Assembly (NCBI GenBank): GCA_029972135.1
Contig: CP124755.1
Span: 1,798,001 to 1,862,000, forward strand
Source: Candidatus Thiocaldithrix dubininis
GTDB lineage: Bacteria > Pseudomonadota > Gammaproteobacteria > Thiotrichales > Thiotrichaceae
Direction of reading: 5' to 3'
DNA: 64,000 bases
This document shows, one piece after another, positions 41,326 to 51,622 of the stretch (its first letter is position 1; every line of letters begins with the position of its first letter). A program made the position numbers and the translations under genes. A model generated the notes under the pieces. That model made no database searches. It was not told the DNA's origin and saw only the letters and a list, made by a program, of their open reading frames with translations.

Positions 41326-43455
41326 TTAAATTTTAGTAATTAACCAGCAACCGTGAATTTTGGGGTCGCGCTGAAAGTCTTCTGGAATAGACGGCGAGCG
41401 GTAATCTTGCACGCGATAGGCGGTTTCGATACTAGGATCGAGTTTAAATTTGCGGAAATTATTTGAGAAAATTAGCGTACCATTTGTTGATAAAATACGC
41501 ATACAGTGATTAATTAATTCCACATGATCACGTTGCACATCGAATACATCCTGCATCCGTTTGGAGTTACTAAAGGTCGGGGGGTCAAGAAAAATTAAAT
41601 CGTATTCCGCTTTACAACGCTGCAACCATTCCACTGCATTCGCTTGCATAAAACGGTATTTATAAGGCTCAGGTTTAAAACCGTTTAACGCAAAGTTGTC
41701 TTCTGCCCACGCTAAATAAGTGGCGGACATATCCACGCTATCCACCCGCTTCGCACCACCGACAGCCGCGTGTACGCTCACAGCGCCGGTATAGCAAAAT
41801 AGATTTAATACGGTTTTATCATTGGCGTGTTGCTGCATCCAATAACGCATGGGGCGATGGTCTAGGAATAAGCCAGTATCCAAATAATCGCTTAAATTGA
41901 TTTTGAATTTTACCCCATGCTCGTGCACCACTAAGCTTTGCGTGGTTTTGGCGTGGCGCTCGTATTGTTCACTGCCTTTTTGTTGTTTACGTTGCTTTAA
42001 TACAATGTGATTAGCAGGTATGCCTAATATTTCTGGTAATGTCATTAAAGCTTGTTCTAAGCGTTGTTGTGCCGCCTTTTCGTCGATGGATTTAGGCGGT
42101 GCGTATTCTTGCACATGCAACCAATCGGCATAACGATCCACCGCAATCGCATATTCGGGAATATCCGCGTCATACACACGATAGGCATCCGTCACACCGC
42201 TTTTAATGAAACCTTTTAGTTTGCGTAAGTTTTTATGCAAACGATTGGCTAAATCTTCAGAAATCCAAACGCTGGGGCGTTCTTTTTGTTTAATCGGGTT
42301 CAAGGTATACAGCTTGCTTTCAACGTCCGCGTTTAATAAGCGATACTCCTTGCTATAAAACAGATCGGTTAAAGCAAACGGAGCGGTAGCATCGGCAAAT
42401 AACGCGCCTTGATAAAACGGCGGTTGGCTTGCCATCCACGCGCCTACTTGCTGATATAAAGGGCGTAAACTCACGGCCGGTTGTTGCGCAAACGGTAAAT
42501 GGCTCACGATTAAACCGCTGTGTTGCGCAGGCTGGCTTGGCAGCGCGGCTAAATTGGCGGATGTCCACGTAGCCTCCGGTAGTTGCAACGCGCGCCAAGC
42601 AGCTTTAGCCATGCGTAATAAGCCAATATCGTTATCATTGCCCCACACGGCTAAGCGGCGTTGCAAACCGCGTGCTTTACGCTCGTCGGCTTGTGCGACT
42701 AAGGCTTGCCATAAAACGCTGTCATGCCCCAACCAGCGATTATTTATAATAGGTTCGCCTAATAAGCCGGGCGCAATATCGTAAGCCATTAACGCGCCTT
42801 CAATCAGCAAGCTTCCGTCACCACACATAGGGGCCATCAACGCTAACGATTCCGGCTGGGCTTTCAGCAACTCTGCCCAACCTGCTCGCACTAAAATCGC
42901 CGCAGCCAGATTTTCACGAATCGTTTTCGGTGCATCCGTATCTAAATAGCCGCGCTGATGCAAGCTACGGCGGTTTAATTCAATGCCAATTTCCGCCAAA
43001 CCTTTGTGCACACTCACCACAATCACCAAATCGGGATTATTGCTTACACTGGGACGTAGCCCGTATTTAGCCCGCATCTGATCGGCAATTTGGTCTTTAA
43101 TCCACTGTGCCCCAAATTGGGTATTATTAATCTCATCATTACGCCCAAAAAAACGTACTTTTAAGCTGCCCTCGGCGCGTAAATGCTGATCCCATGCTAT
43201 CGACTGCATTAAGGCTTGCAATTCTGCTAAGGTTTTGCCGTAACCCTGTGCTAATTGCAAGGTCACCCGCGACGCTAGGCGACTCCACAATAAAGCACGA
43301 TACCCAAACGCTAAATCCCCGACCGCTTGTACGCCTGCATGCCCGATTTTCACCGATTCGGCATTTAAATTGCTTAGTTCTTCACTAAGCAACGGTTCTA
43401 CAAACTGCGGACAAGCGAAAAACCAAGAAAAGTTAGGGGATTTAAGCGCTGACAT
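41326..43455 (-). CDS. rlmL: Bifunctional 23S rRNA methyltransferase RlmKL
   Basis: About 709 residues in two methyltransferase halves. The N-terminal part has a THUMP domain and the LAPMCGDGSLLIEGALMAYDIAPG motif of RlmL (m2G2445). The C-terminal half is RlmK (m7G2069), with YLDTGLFLDHRPMRYW, LNLFCYTGAVSVHAAVGGA (AdoMet site) and LIFLDPPTFSNSKRM. The DPPT(Y/F) catalytic motif is present. It modifies 23S rRNA helix 74. I prefer ATG 43455 (MSALKSPN), with GGA eight bases upstream; ATG 43464 and TTG 43479 are alternatives. Transcription runs toward fadL. Confidence 0.92.
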   Translation of the reverse strand: MSALKSPNFSWFFACPQFVEPLLSEELSNLNAESVKIGHAGVQAVGDLAFGYRALLWSRLASRVTLQLAQGYGKTLAELQALMQSIAWDQHLRAEGSLKVRFFGRNDEINNTQFGAQWIKDQIADQMRAKYGLRPSVSNNPDLVIVVSVHKGLAEIGIELNRRSLHQRGYLDTDAPKTIRENLAAAILVRAGWAELLKAQPESLALMAPMCGDGSLLIEGALMAYDIAPGLLGEPIINNRWLGHDSVLWQALVAQADERKARGLQRRLAVWGNDNDIGLLRMAKAAWRALQLPEATWTSANLAALPSQPAQHSGLIVSHLPFAQQPAVSLRPLYQQVGAWMASQPPFYQGALFADATAPFALTDLFYSKEYRLLNADVESKLYTLNPIKQKERPSVWISEDLANRLHKNLRKLKGFIKSGVTDAYRVYDADIPEYAIAVDRYADWLHVQEYAPPKSIDEKAAQQRLEQALMTLPEILGIPANHIVLKQRKQQKGSEQYERHAKTTQSLVVHEHGVKFKINLSDYLDTGLFLDHRPMRYWMQQHANDKTVLNLFCYTGAVSVHAAVGGAKRVDSVDMSATYLAWAEDNFALNGFKPEPYKYRFMQANAVEWLQRCKAEYDLIFLDPPTFSNSKRMQDVFDVQRDHVELINHCMRILSTNGTLIFSNNFRKFKLDPSIETAYRVQDYRSPSIPEDFQRDPKIHGCWLITKI

Positions 43456-43539
43456 GCCAAGCATCCGAAAAAATATCAAGGGCGGAAGTGTAGCTTAAAT
43501 CGGGGATTGGCGGCAGCAAATCACCATTCATCAGCGGTT

Positions 43540-43555
43540 TAGATGCGTGCATCTA
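43540..43555. promoter_or_regulatory. 16-bp palindrome upstream of the prkA operon
   Basis: TAGATGC and GCATCTA are perfect 7-bp arms separated by GT, 153 bases before prkA and 84 bases after the rlmKL start on the other strand. It may be an operator of either gene. Confidence 0.35.
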
Positions 43556-43707
43556 TGCTTAGCTAAAAGATTAGTCAGTTACTTAACTGGCTGTATAACA
43601 AGGGCTGCTAATTCTTATTAACTATTCTGAAAATTCGTAGTCTAAAGTTTTAAGTAAACCGGCAGGTATTCCCATTATTCCAAGCACACCACGTAAAGGG
43701 GTTAAGG

Positions 43708-45630
43708 ATGAGCATATTCAGTCACTATCAGTCCCGCTATGAAGCCTTACAAGAAGAAGAATTTTCGCTACAAGAATACCTCGATCTGTGCAAACGCGAG
43801 CCATTGGCGTATGCTAGTGCCGCCGAGCGTATGCTGAACGCGATTGGCGAGCCTGAAATTATTGACACCTCACGCGATACACGCATGAGCCGCATTTTCT
43901 CGAATAAAGTGATTCGCCGTTATCCCGCATTTGCCGAATTTTACGGTATGGAAGATGCGATTGAGCAAATCGTTTCCTTCTTCCGCCACGCGGCGCAAGG
44001 CTTAGAAGAAAGCAAACAGGTGTTATATCTGTTAGGTCCAGTCGGTGGCGGTAAATCCTCCTTGGCGGAACGCTTAAAAGCCTTAATCGAAAAGCAGCCG
44101 ATTTATTGCATTAAAGGCTCACCTGTCAATGAATCCCCCTTAGGTTTATTTAATCCAGATGAAGATGGTGCGATTTTAGAAGAAGACTACGGTATTCCAC
44201 GCCGTTATCTAAAAAGCATTATGTCACCGTGGGCAGTCAAACGCTTACGTGAGTTTGGTGGCGATATTACGAAGTTCCGTGTGGTTAAACGCTACCCGTC
44301 TCGGTTAAACCAGATTGCGGTTTCTAAAACCGAACCGGGTGATGAAAATAACCAAGATATTTCCGCTTTAGTCGGCAAAGTCGATATTCGCAAACTAGAA
44401 GACTTCCCGCAAAATGATGCGGATGCGTATAGCTATTCAGGTGGTTTGTGTTTATCGAACCAAGGCTTAATGGAATTCGTCGAGATGTTTAAAGCACCGA
44501 TTAAAGTGCTACATCCGCTATTAACCGCTACACAAGAAGGCAATTACAACGGTACAGAAAGCATTGGCGCGATTCCTTTTAATGGCGTAATTTTGGCGCA
44601 CTCGAACGAATCCGAATGGCAAACCTTTAAAAATAATCGCAATAATGAAGCGTTTATTGACCGGGTGTCGATTGTCAAAGTGCCGTATTGCTTACGTGTG
44701 ACCGAAGAAATCAAAATCTATGAAAAACTGTTAGATCATAGTTCCTTAGCGCATGCGTCTTGCGCCCCTGATACCCTAAAATTGTTAGCGCAATTCATCG
44801 TATTATCGCGTTTAAAAGAACCCGAAAACTCCAATCTGTTCTCTAAAATGCGGATTTATGACGGTGAAAACTTAAAAGACATCGACCCAAAAGCCAAAAC
44901 CATTCAAGAATACCAAGACGCGGCGGGGGTTGACGAAGGGATGAGCGGTTTATCCACTCGCTTTGCCTTCAAGATTTTGTCTAAAGTGTTTAACTACGAT
45001 GCGACCGAAGTGGCGGCTGATCCAGTGCATTTAATGTATGTGCTAGAAAAGCAAATCGAAAAAGAGCAATTCCCACGCGAAATTCAAGATCGCTATATTC
45101 GCTTTATTAAAGAATACCTTGCCCCGCGTTATATTGATTTTATTGGCAAAGAAATTCAAACCGCTTACCTTGAATCTTATTCTGAATACGGGCAGAACTT
45201 ATTCGACCGTTATGTGACCTATGCGGATTTCTGGATTCAAGACCAAGAATTCCGCGACCCCGAAACTGGCGAATTGTTAAATCGTGCCTCTTTAAATGCC
45301 GATTTAGAGAAAATCGAAAAACCGGCTGGCATTAGCAATCCGAAAGACTTCCGTAATGAAATCGTCAACTTTGTGTTACGCGCTCGTGCTAATAACAGCG
45401 GTCGCAATCCTTCATGGACAAGTTACGAGAAATTACGCCGAGTGATTGAGATGAAAATGTTCTCTAGCACCGAAGATTTATTGCCCGTGATTTCTTACGG
45501 CGCGAAATCCTCTGCGGATGAACAACGCAAGCACGATAATTTCGTCGAACGCATGATGAAACGCGGTTATACCGAAAAACAAGTGCGTTTATTAGCCGAA
45601 TGGTATTTGCGTGTGCGTAAATCACAGTAA
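43708..45630 (+). CDS. prkA: PrkA-family serine protein kinase (YeaG)
   Basis: A 640-residue AAA-type protein kinase. It has the P-loop [16 protein letters not shown] near residue 110, the central PrkA core ([72 protein letters not shown]) and a C-terminal kinase-like region. With YeaH and SpoVR it forms a conserved stationary-phase and nitrogen-stress unit in proteobacteria. The start follows a very good AAAGGGGTTAAGG site. YeaH follows after 14 bases. Regulation by RpoS or sigma-54 is known elsewhere; no clear site is seen here. Confidence 0.95.
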   Translation: MSIFSHYQSRYEALQEEEFSLQEYLDLCKREPLAYASAAERMLNAIGEPEIIDTSRDTRMSRIFSNKVIRRYPAFAEFYGMEDAIEQIVSFFRHAAQGLEESKQVLYLLGPVGGGKSSLAERLKALIEKQPIYCIKGSPVNESPLGLFNPDEDGAILEEDYGIPRRYLKSIMSPWAVKRLREFGGDITKFRVVKRYPSRLNQIAVSKTEPGDENNQDISALVGKVDIRKLEDFPQNDADAYSYSGGLCLSNQGLMEFVEMFKAPIKVLHPLLTATQEGNYNGTESIGAIPFNGVILAHSNESEWQTFKNNRNNEAFIDRVSIVKVPYCLRVTEEIKIYEKLLDHSSLAHASCAPDTLKLLAQFIVLSRLKEPENSNLFSKMRIYDGENLKDIDPKAKTIQEYQDAAGVDEGMSGLSTRFAFKILSKVFNYDATEVAADPVHLMYVLEKQIEKEQFPREIQDRYIRFIKEYLAPRYIDFIGKEIQTAYLESYSEYGQNLFDRYVTYADFWIQDQEFRDPETGELLNRASLNADLEKIEKPAGISNPKDFRNEIVNFVLRARANNSGRNPSWTSYEKLRRVIEMKMFSSTEDLLPVISYGAKSSADEQRKHDNFVERMMKRGYTEKQVRLLAEWYLRVRKSQ

Positions 45631-45644
45631 GTAAGGAGTGGCGC

Positions 45645-46928
45645 ATGACTTACATTGTAGACCGTCGCTTAAATAGCAAAAACAAAAGCTTAGTCAACCG
45701 CGAACGTTTTTTGAAACGCTATCAAAATCAGATTCGTAAGGCTGTGTCGGATGCGGTAAGTCGGCGCAATATTACCGATATGGAGCAAGGGGAAAGTATT
45801 ACAATCCCCAAGCGTGATATTTCCGAGCCGGTGTTTCGGCACGGGCAAGGCGGACAACGCGAAATCGTGCATCCGGGTAATAAAGAGTTTGTGACGGGCG
45901 ATAAATTGCCTCGTCCCCAAGGCGGCGCGGGCAGCAAAGGTTCGGGGCAAGCTTCGGCGGATGGTGACGGCGAAGACGATTTTATCTTTCAAATCTCCCA
46001 ACAAGAATTTCTCGAATACTTGTTTGAAGACTTAGCCTTACCGAATATGGTCAAACGCCAGTTACTCAGTATGGATTCGTTTGATTATCATCGGGCGGGT
46101 GTCAGTGAAGTCGGCAATCCGGCACAAATTAATATTGTGCGTTCCATGCGTAGCGCCCAAGCTCGGCGCATTGCCTTACGCGGTAAAGAACGGCGGCGTA
46201 AACGCGAAGTGTTGGCGGAATTGGCCGAACTAGATACGCAGCTACCCAGCGAGGAGCAAGCCGCTAAACGCGCCGAACTAGAAGCGGAATTGTCTAAGCT
46301 CAATATTCGCATGCATACCATTCCGTGGTTAGACGATTTTGACTTGAAATATAATCTGAAGGTCAAAGTGCCACGTCCTTCGCCTAAAGCAGTTATGTTT
46401 TGCGTGATGGATGTGTCCGGTTCAATGACCCAAGATATTAAAGATACCGCTAAGCGTTTCTTTTTCTTGCTGTATCTGTTCTTAAAGAAAAATTACGAAA
46501 CCATCGAAGTGGTGTTTATTCGCCACCACACCCAAGCGCAAGAAGTGGATGAAGAAACCTTTTTCTATGCCCGTGAAACGGGCGGTACAGTGGTTTCCAG
46601 TGCTTTGCATTTAATGGCAGATATTATTGAAGACCGCTACAACGCGAATGAATGGAATGTGTACGTGGCGCAAGCCTCGGATGGCGATAACTGGCACGAG
46701 GATAATGAACGCTGCCGCAGTATTTTAAGCTCGGCAGTGTTGCCCTTTGTACAGTATTACACCTATATCGAAATTGGCGACCGTGAACCTCAAGGTTTAT
46801 GGCATTTATATGAGCATCTACAGGGTGATTTTTTTGATCGCTTTGCCATTCAACGAGTGCGCAATAATGCGGAAATCTATCCGGTCTTCCGCGAATTATT
46901 CCATAAACATGCGGGCGCGGAGGCTTAA
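45645..46928 (+). CDS. yeaH: YeaH/YhbH family (DUF444) VWA-domain protein
   Basis: A 427-residue protein. A basic, flexible N-terminal ~100 residues with many Lys/Arg/Gly and a central region are followed by a von Willebrand factor A domain with the MIDAS motif [12 protein letters not shown] (DxSxS) near residue 250 and a terminal helical region. It probably interacts with the PrkA kinase and SpoVR. The TAA stop at 46926-46928 shares its last A with the ATG of the next gene (TAATG), so translation is coupled. Confidence 0.93.
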   Translation: MTYIVDRRLNSKNKSLVNRERFLKRYQNQIRKAVSDAVSRRNITDMEQGESITIPKRDISEPVFRHGQGGQREIVHPGNKEFVTGDKLPRPQGGAGSKGSGQASADGDGEDDFIFQISQQEFLEYLFEDLALPNMVKRQLLSMDSFDYHRAGVSEVGNPAQINIVRSMRSAQARRIALRGKERRRKREVLAELAELDTQLPSEEQAAKRAELEAELSKLNIRMHTIPWLDDFDLKYNLKVKVPRPSPKAVMFCVMDVSGSMTQDIKDTAKRFFFLLYLFLKKNYETIEVVFIRHHTQAQEVDEETFFYARETGGTVVSSALHLMADIIEDRYNANEWNVYVAQASDGDNWHEDNERCRSILSSAVLPFVQYYTYIEIGDREPQGLWHLYEHLQGDFFDRFAIQRVRNNAEIYPVFRELFHKHAGAEA

Positions 46929-48457
46929 TGAGTAACGAAACCCAGCGTGAAGCGCGCTATATTTCCACTAGCTCCGAATGGACATTCGAGACGATTGAAC
47001 GCTATCACCGCGAAATCGCCCGCATTGCCAAGGATAAATTTAAGCTTGATACCTACCCCAATCAGATTGAGATTATTCGTTCTGATCAAATGATGGATGC
47101 GTATGCCTCGGTAGGCATGCCGGTCTATTATAACCATTGGTCATACGGCAAACATTTTGTCTCAGTCGAGCAAAATTACACGCGTGGACGCATGGGCTTA
47201 GCTTATGAAATCGTCATTAATTCTAATCCCTGCATTGCGTATTTGATGGAAGAAAATACGCTGACTATGCAAGCGTTAGTCATTGCGCACGCCTGTTTTG
47301 GGCATAACTCATTCTTTAAGGGCAATTACCTATTCCGTACGTGGACAGATGCCGAAGCCATTATTGATTATTTGCTGTTTGCTAAAAATTATATTCGGCA
47401 ATGTGAAGAACGCTATGGCGTGGCGGCGGTCGAGCTATTATTAGATTCCTGTCATGCTTTAATGAATTACGGTGTGGATCGCTATAAACGCCCCTCGCCG
47501 ATTTCCGCTGCTGAGGAAAAAGCAAGGCAACAAGAGCGCGAGCACTATATTCAACAGCACATTAATGATTTATGGCGCACGCTACCCCATCGACAACGCT
47601 TCGCCGACGAAGAACAACAAGCGGAATCGAAATTTCCTGAAGAGCCACAGGAAAATTTACTGTATTTCATTGAGAAGAATTCGCCAGCCTTAGCCACTTG
47701 GCAACGTGAAATTATTCGCATTGTGCGTAAAGTCGCGCAATATTTTTACCCACAACGCCAAACCCAAGTCATGAATGAGGGATGGGCAACGTTCTGGCAT
47801 TACACCATTTTGCATGAAATGTATGACGAAGGCTTAGTCAACGAAGGCTTCATGATGGAGTTTTTAACTTCACATACCAATGTAGTCATGCAACCTAGCT
47901 TTGATAGCCCTTATTACAGTGGACTCAACCCCTATGCCTTGGGTTTTGCCATGATGAAGGACATTCGGCGTATTTGTGAACAACCGACCGAAGAAGATCA
48001 GCGGTGGTTTCCAGACATTGCGGGTAGCGATTGGATCAAAACCCTCGATTATGTGATGCGCAATTACCGCGATGAAAGTTTTATCATGCAATTTTTATCG
48101 CCGAAGGTGATTCGTGATTTTCACCTGTTCGCTTTAGAAGATGATGACCGCAAAACCACCATAAGCGTTACTGCTATTCACAATGATGAAGGCTATCGTA
48201 AAGTGCGAGAAACTTTGTCGCAGCAATACAATATCAGCTATCAAGAACCGGATATTCAAGTAGCCAAGGTCAATGTGCGTGGAGATCGCTCAATCACCTT
48301 GCAGCATACTTTGCATAATCGTCGCCTTTTAAATCAGGATGTTAATGAGATGTTACGGCATGTGCATCAACTGTGGGGTTATGATGTGCATTTACATTCA
48401 CTAGAAGCCGATGGGCGCTTAGCAAAAAGCTATCATCTAAAAATCGAAACTAAATAA
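46928..48457 (+). CDS. ycgB: SpoVR family protein (YcgB)
   Basis: A 509-residue SpoVR family protein with signatures KHFVSVEQNYTRGRMGLAYEIV, FGHNSFFKGNYLFRTW and NEGWATFWHYTILHEMYDEG. The family is needed for spore cortex formation in Bacillus and is a stationary-phase stress gene in enterobacteria; the biochemical activity is unknown, and the NEGWATFWHY block looks metal-binding. It is the last gene of the prkA-yeaH-spoVR operon, followed by a strong terminator at 48520. Confidence 0.93.
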   Translation: MSNETQREARYISTSSEWTFETIERYHREIARIAKDKFKLDTYPNQIEIIRSDQMMDAYASVGMPVYYNHWSYGKHFVSVEQNYTRGRMGLAYEIVINSNPCIAYLMEENTLTMQALVIAHACFGHNSFFKGNYLFRTWTDAEAIIDYLLFAKNYIRQCEERYGVAAVELLLDSCHALMNYGVDRYKRPSPISAAEEKARQQEREHYIQQHINDLWRTLPHRQRFADEEQQAESKFPEEPQENLLYFIEKNSPALATWQREIIRIVRKVAQYFYPQRQTQVMNEGWATFWHYTILHEMYDEGLVNEGFMMEFLTSHTNVVMQPSFDSPYYSGLNPYALGFAMMKDIRRICEQPTEEDQRWFPDIAGSDWIKTLDYVMRNYRDESFIMQFLSPKVIRDFHLFALEDDDRKTTISVTAIHNDEGYRKVRETLSQQYNISYQEPDIQVAKVNVRGDRSITLQHTLHNRRLLNQDVNEMLRHVHQLWGYDVHLHSLEADGRLAKSYHLKIETK

Positions 48458-48519
48458 AATTCTTTCAAAATAATGCAGATTTTGTCTAATTAATCACACT
48501 TAATTTAAGGTTTTTAAAT

Positions 48520-48554
48520 AAGCGCAATTGGTTGAAAAATTAATTGCGCTTTTC
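48520..48554 (+). terminator. Intrinsic terminator after the prkA-yeaH-spoVR operon
   Basis: AAGCGCAATT (48520-48529) pairs perfectly with AATTGCGCTT (48542-48551) around a 12-base loop and runs into TT then CGCG. Ten base pairs; likely efficient despite the short T tract. Confidence 0.7.
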
Positions 48555-48707
48555 GCGTTTGCTAAATTAGCCAGAAACTGCAAATTTTCTAATGTATTTT
48601 GACGATTTTGCGATTCGTTTCTATTTTATTATTACAAACTTTGAGTCGCTTTAGTTTGTCTTAAGGGATTTATGATTAATTTATTAACAGATATGAGGGA
48701 TCATATG

Positions 48708-49067
48708 ATGTCTGCAAACAAATCTGATACAGATAATTCTAATAATAATGGCGTAGATTTTCGCGCTGAATTTGATAGCTTCAAGAATCAAGTAAGTGAT
48801 TTATTTGATTCATTGAAAAAACAAGGTGCGATTGCTGCAACTAAAGCTGTTTATAAAACCGGCAACGAAGTAGGTCGTATTCAAGAAAAAACCAGCAATG
48901 TAATGGACAATTTAACAGATAATAGCAGCAATTCAGATAATATGAATTTAGCTAAAATCAATGACCAAATCCGTCAATCTCCAGTACTAAGCCTCGCGTT
49001 AGCATTCAGTGCGGGTTATGTGATTTCTCGCATGTTAGGCAATGGCAGCGGCAGCAGCAAAGATTAA
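48708..49067 (+). CDS. ElaB/YqjD/DUF883-like membrane-anchored protein
   Basis: About 119 residues: a long charged helical body (FRAEFDSFKNQVSDLFDSLKK) followed by a single C-terminal helix, SPVLSLALAFSAGYVISRML, and a short Gly/Ser tail. E. coli YqjD and ElaB have the same layout and bind ribosomes at the membrane in stationary phase. I use ATG 48708 after GAGGGA; ATG 48672 with AAGGG is a possible longer form adding MINLLTDMRDHM. It heads a three-gene set resembling yqjD-yqjE-yqjK. Family assignment is by layout rather than by a sharp motif. Confidence 0.65.
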   Translation: MSANKSDTDNSNNNGVDFRAEFDSFKNQVSDLFDSLKKQGAIAATKAVYKTGNEVGRIQEKTSNVMDNLTDNSSNSDNMNLAKINDQIRQSPVLSLALAFSAGYVISRMLGNGSGSSKD

Positions 49068-49090
49068 GATGCGATAGGAATGGCTTAAGT

Positions 49091-49372
49091 ATGAAAGCAT
49101 TAACTGAAACGTTTATTAGCTTCGTTGATTTAATTGAAGCTGAAGGGCGTTTATTAAAACAGAAAATATTACAAGTTGTGTCCAGCATTGGTTTAATGAT
49201 GGTAGCATTATTATTCGTAATATTAGCCTTTGGTTTTTTACTCGCCTCTATATATCAGTTCTTGCTTTTATACTGGCCATTGCCTTTAGTTTTATTTGCC
49301 ATGAGTTTAATTTGTTTAGCAATAACCGGAGGGTTAATATGGATTACACAGCGGATCAATCACAAACAGTAG
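49091..49372 (+). CDS. YqjE-like (DUF1469, holin-type) membrane protein
   Basis: A 93-residue protein: an amphipathic N-terminal helix (ETFISFVDLIEAEGRLLKQKILQV) followed by two membrane helices (IGLMMVALLFVILAFGFLLAS and LPLVLFAMSLICLAITGGLIW). This is the DUF1469/Holin-X layout of YqjE, which normally follows yqjD. It is co-directional with and 23 bases after the YqjD-like gene and overlaps the third gene by 34 bases. The holin name is historical; a role at the inner membrane in stationary phase is more likely. Confidence 0.75.
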   Translation: MKALTETFISFVDLIEAEGRLLKQKILQVVSSIGLMMVALLFVILAFGFLLASIYQFLLLYWPLPLVLFAMSLICLAITGGLIWITQRINHKQ

Positions 49373-49581
49373 ATCAAGCGAAACAAAATCTGCGTGATGC
49401 TAGTTCGCAATTAGATATATTAGCACCCGTTAAAAATCATCCTATGTCGTCTTTGGCTTTAGCGATTACCGCAGGTTACGTCGCGCAAAAAGCTATTAGT
49501 AATAGTGGTGAAGGAAAATCCTTACTACCCGGTCTGTTTAGTGTGGGTTTATTAGCGGCTAAACGTTTGCTTTTAAAATGA
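49339..49581 (+). CDS. Small YqjK-position protein with one membrane-like helix
   Basis: An 80-residue protein starting at ATG 49339 after GGAGGG, overlapping the YqjE-like gene by 34 bases in another frame. Its middle, MSSLALAITAGYVAQKAIS, closely echoes the YqjD-like C-terminal helix SPVLSLALAFSAGYVISRM, so it could be a shortened relative that shares the same membrane anchor. It ends in a second hydrophobic run, LLPGLFSVGLLAAKRLLL. Position is that of yqjK in E. coli, but the sequence does not look like YqjK. Function unknown. Confidence 0.6.
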   Translation: MDYTADQSQTVDQAKQNLRDASSQLDILAPVKNHPMSSLALAITAGYVAQKAISNSGEGKSLLPGLFSVGLLAAKRLLLK

Positions 49582-49661
49582 GCTTAGACCATTAACAGCG
49601 ACTTTAAGCGTTATTTAGGCTAAGCTTATGCCATTTATGCATTTGTGGATTCATAAGCTAC

Positions 49662-50462
49662 ATGTCTGATACCTTAATTGTCCATTGGGACTTTGACCCC
49701 ATACTTCTCTCCATTGGCAGTTTCAGTATTCATTGGTATGGTTTGTTATTCGCGCTCGCTTTTATTGCGGGCTACCATATCATGCAACGCATTACCAAAG
49801 CTGAAGGTCGGACTGATCTGGACTTAGATACGCTCTTGTATTACATCATGGGCGGTACAATTGTTGGGGCGCGACTAGCACACTGCTTATTTTATGATCC
49901 CACTTATTATTTATCCCACCCATTAGATATTTTCAAAATCTGGGAGGGCGGTTTAGCCAGTCACGGCGGCGCAGTTGGCTTAATTCTTGCGCTTTATTTC
50001 TACGCCAAACGCTATGATGTGCCTTTTTTATGGCTTACCGACCGAATTGCGATTCCCTCAGCGTTAGGCGGGGCAATGGTACGTTTAGCCAACTTCCTCA
50101 ATTCAGAAATTGTCGGTAATCCTACACACAGTAACTGGGGTGTCATTTTTGAAAAAGTCGACGAATTACCCCGGCATCCCGTGCAACTTTATGAATCATT
50201 TGCATATGTTGTTATTTTTGCGTGGCTAGTCAAAGTGTATTTACGCTATGGCAAAAACACGCCTTATGGCTTGTTAACCGGCATGTTCTTAACCAGCGTA
50301 TTTAGTGTGCGCTTTATTCTGGAATTCTTCAAAACGCCGCAAGCAGCCTATGAAGCAGGTAATTTCATTAGTGTTGGGCAATGGTTAAGCATACCGTTTA
50401 TTATTGTTGGCATTGTGCTTATACAACGTGCGAAACGCGCTCCCGCGTTGAATATACTGTAA
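49662..50462 (+). CDS. lgt: Prolipoprotein diacylglyceryl transferase
   Basis: A 266-residue inner-membrane enzyme with seven predicted helices. It has IHWYGLLFALAFIAGYHIM, IVGARLAHCLFYDPTYY, IWEGGLASHGGAVG (the Lgt HGG signature), RLANFLNSEIVGNPT and HPVQLYESF. It attaches diacylglycerol from phosphatidylglycerol to the lipobox cysteine of prolipoproteins. All key motifs are present. ATG 49662 is used. A hairpin lies downstream at 50479-50501, facing the pheA end. Confidence 0.95.
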   Translation: MSDTLIVHWDFDPILLSIGSFSIHWYGLLFALAFIAGYHIMQRITKAEGRTDLDLDTLLYYIMGGTIVGARLAHCLFYDPTYYLSHPLDIFKIWEGGLASHGGAVGLILALYFYAKRYDVPFLWLTDRIAIPSALGGAMVRLANFLNSEIVGNPTHSNWGVIFEKVDELPRHPVQLYESFAYVVIFAWLVKVYLRYGKNTPYGLLTGMFLTSVFSVRFILEFFKTPQAAYEAGNFISVGQWLSIPFIIVGIVLIQRAKRAPALNIL

Positions 50463-50478
50463 GGATCAAAGCGTAATC

Positions 50479-50501
50479 AGGGATGCCTTACTGGTATCCC
50501 T
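50479..50501. terminator. Hairpin between lgt and pheA, possible terminator
   Basis: AGGGATGCC (50479-50487) pairs with GGTATCCCT (50493-50501), one G-U, around TTACT. The T tract is poor on both sides. It could serve both convergent genes. Confidence 0.45.
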
Positions 50502-50515
50502 ATTATTAAGCTAAT

Positions 50516-51604
50516 CTAAGCAATTCCCATTGGGTAAGAACCCAATACTTTCACCATATTGGCTTCTTGGTGTAAAGCTTGTAGCGCTTGTTGCACACTC
50601 GCATCCTGCTGATGCCCAATAATATCGAGGAAAAATAAATATTCCCAATTAGTGGTTTTGGAGGGACGTGATTCTATACGGCTCATATCCACGCCATTTT
50701 CGGCTAAGGGTTTCAGCATATGATATAACGAACCCGGTTGATTCTTAGCCGAAACAATAATCGAAGTACGGTCTTTACCGCTCATGCCCACGTCTTGATC
50801 CGCAATAATCCAAAAGCGAGTCGTATTATTAGGATTATCTTCAATCGACTCGTGTACTACCTGCAATTGGTAAATCCCTGCTGCTTGTATACTGCCAATC
50901 GCGGCAGCTTCTGGCTCAAGCGAGGCTAAACGCGCGGCTTCTGCATTGCTGCTAACGGGAATACGTTCAGCCTGTGGTAAATGCTTATCCAACCAATGCC
51001 GACATTGCGCTAAGGATTGCGCATGTGAATACACGGTTTGCACCGCTTGCCAATCTTGATGCGCACACATTAAATTTTGATGAATGCGCAAGGAAATCTC
51101 ACCACAGATTTTCAAAGGCGACGTGACAAAAGTATCTAAGGTTTGCGCAATGACACCTTCCGTTGTATTTTCGACAGGTACAACTCCGTAACGCACTTTA
51201 CCCGACTCAACTGCCTGAAAAATTTGCGGAATCGACTCAACGGGCAACGTTGCCACCCCTTGACCAAAATGCTTAAACGTCGCTTCCTGACTAAACGTTC
51301 CTGCAGGACCTAAATAAGCGATCCCTAATGATTCTTCTAATGCCAAACAGGAAGCAATAATTTCCCGAAAAATGCGCGTCACTTGCTCATTACGTAACGG
51401 TCCTGCATTATCCGCTTGCATGCGTTGCAAAATCTGTGCTTCACGTTCAGGGCGATAAAATTTCGCATTGGGGTCTTCAGCCAACTTTACATGCGCTACC
51501 TGTTCGGCACATTGCGCACGCGCATTTAATAACTGCAAAATTTGGCTATCTAATGCATCAATTTGTTGACGAATCGCGCTTAAATCAGTGGTTGGTTTAG
51601 TCAT
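50516..51604 (-). CDS. pheA: Bifunctional chorismate mutase / prephenate dehydratase (P-protein)
   Basis: A 362-residue enzyme in three parts. The AroQ-type chorismate mutase (residues ~7-95) begins RQQIDALDSQILQLLNARAQCAEQVA. The prephenate dehydratase (~97-280) carries LGPAGTFSQEAT, VPVENTTEG and NNTTRFWII (the TRF catalytic motif). The ACT regulatory domain is around ESRPSKTTNWEYLFFLDI near the C-terminus and binds phenylalanine. It turns chorismate into phenylpyruvate. It follows serC by 18 bases. No phe-rich leader is seen at its 5' side, so regulation is probably by feedback. Confidence 0.95.
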   Translation of the reverse strand: MTKPTTDLSAIRQQIDALDSQILQLLNARAQCAEQVAHVKLAEDPNAKFYRPEREAQILQRMQADNAGPLRNEQVTRIFREIIASCLALEESLGIAYLGPAGTFSQEATFKHFGQGVATLPVESIPQIFQAVESGKVRYGVVPVENTTEGVIAQTLDTFVTSPLKICGEISLRIHQNLMCAHQDWQAVQTVYSHAQSLAQCRHWLDKHLPQAERIPVSSNAEAARLASLEPEAAAIGSIQAAGIYQLQVVHESIEDNPNNTTRFWIIADQDVGMSGKDRTSIIVSAKNQPGSLYHMLKPLAENGVDMSRIESRPSKTTNWEYLFFLDIIGHQQDASVQQALQALHQEANMVKVLGSYPMGIA

Positions 51605-51622
51605 TAGCAGTTCCCTATCGAC

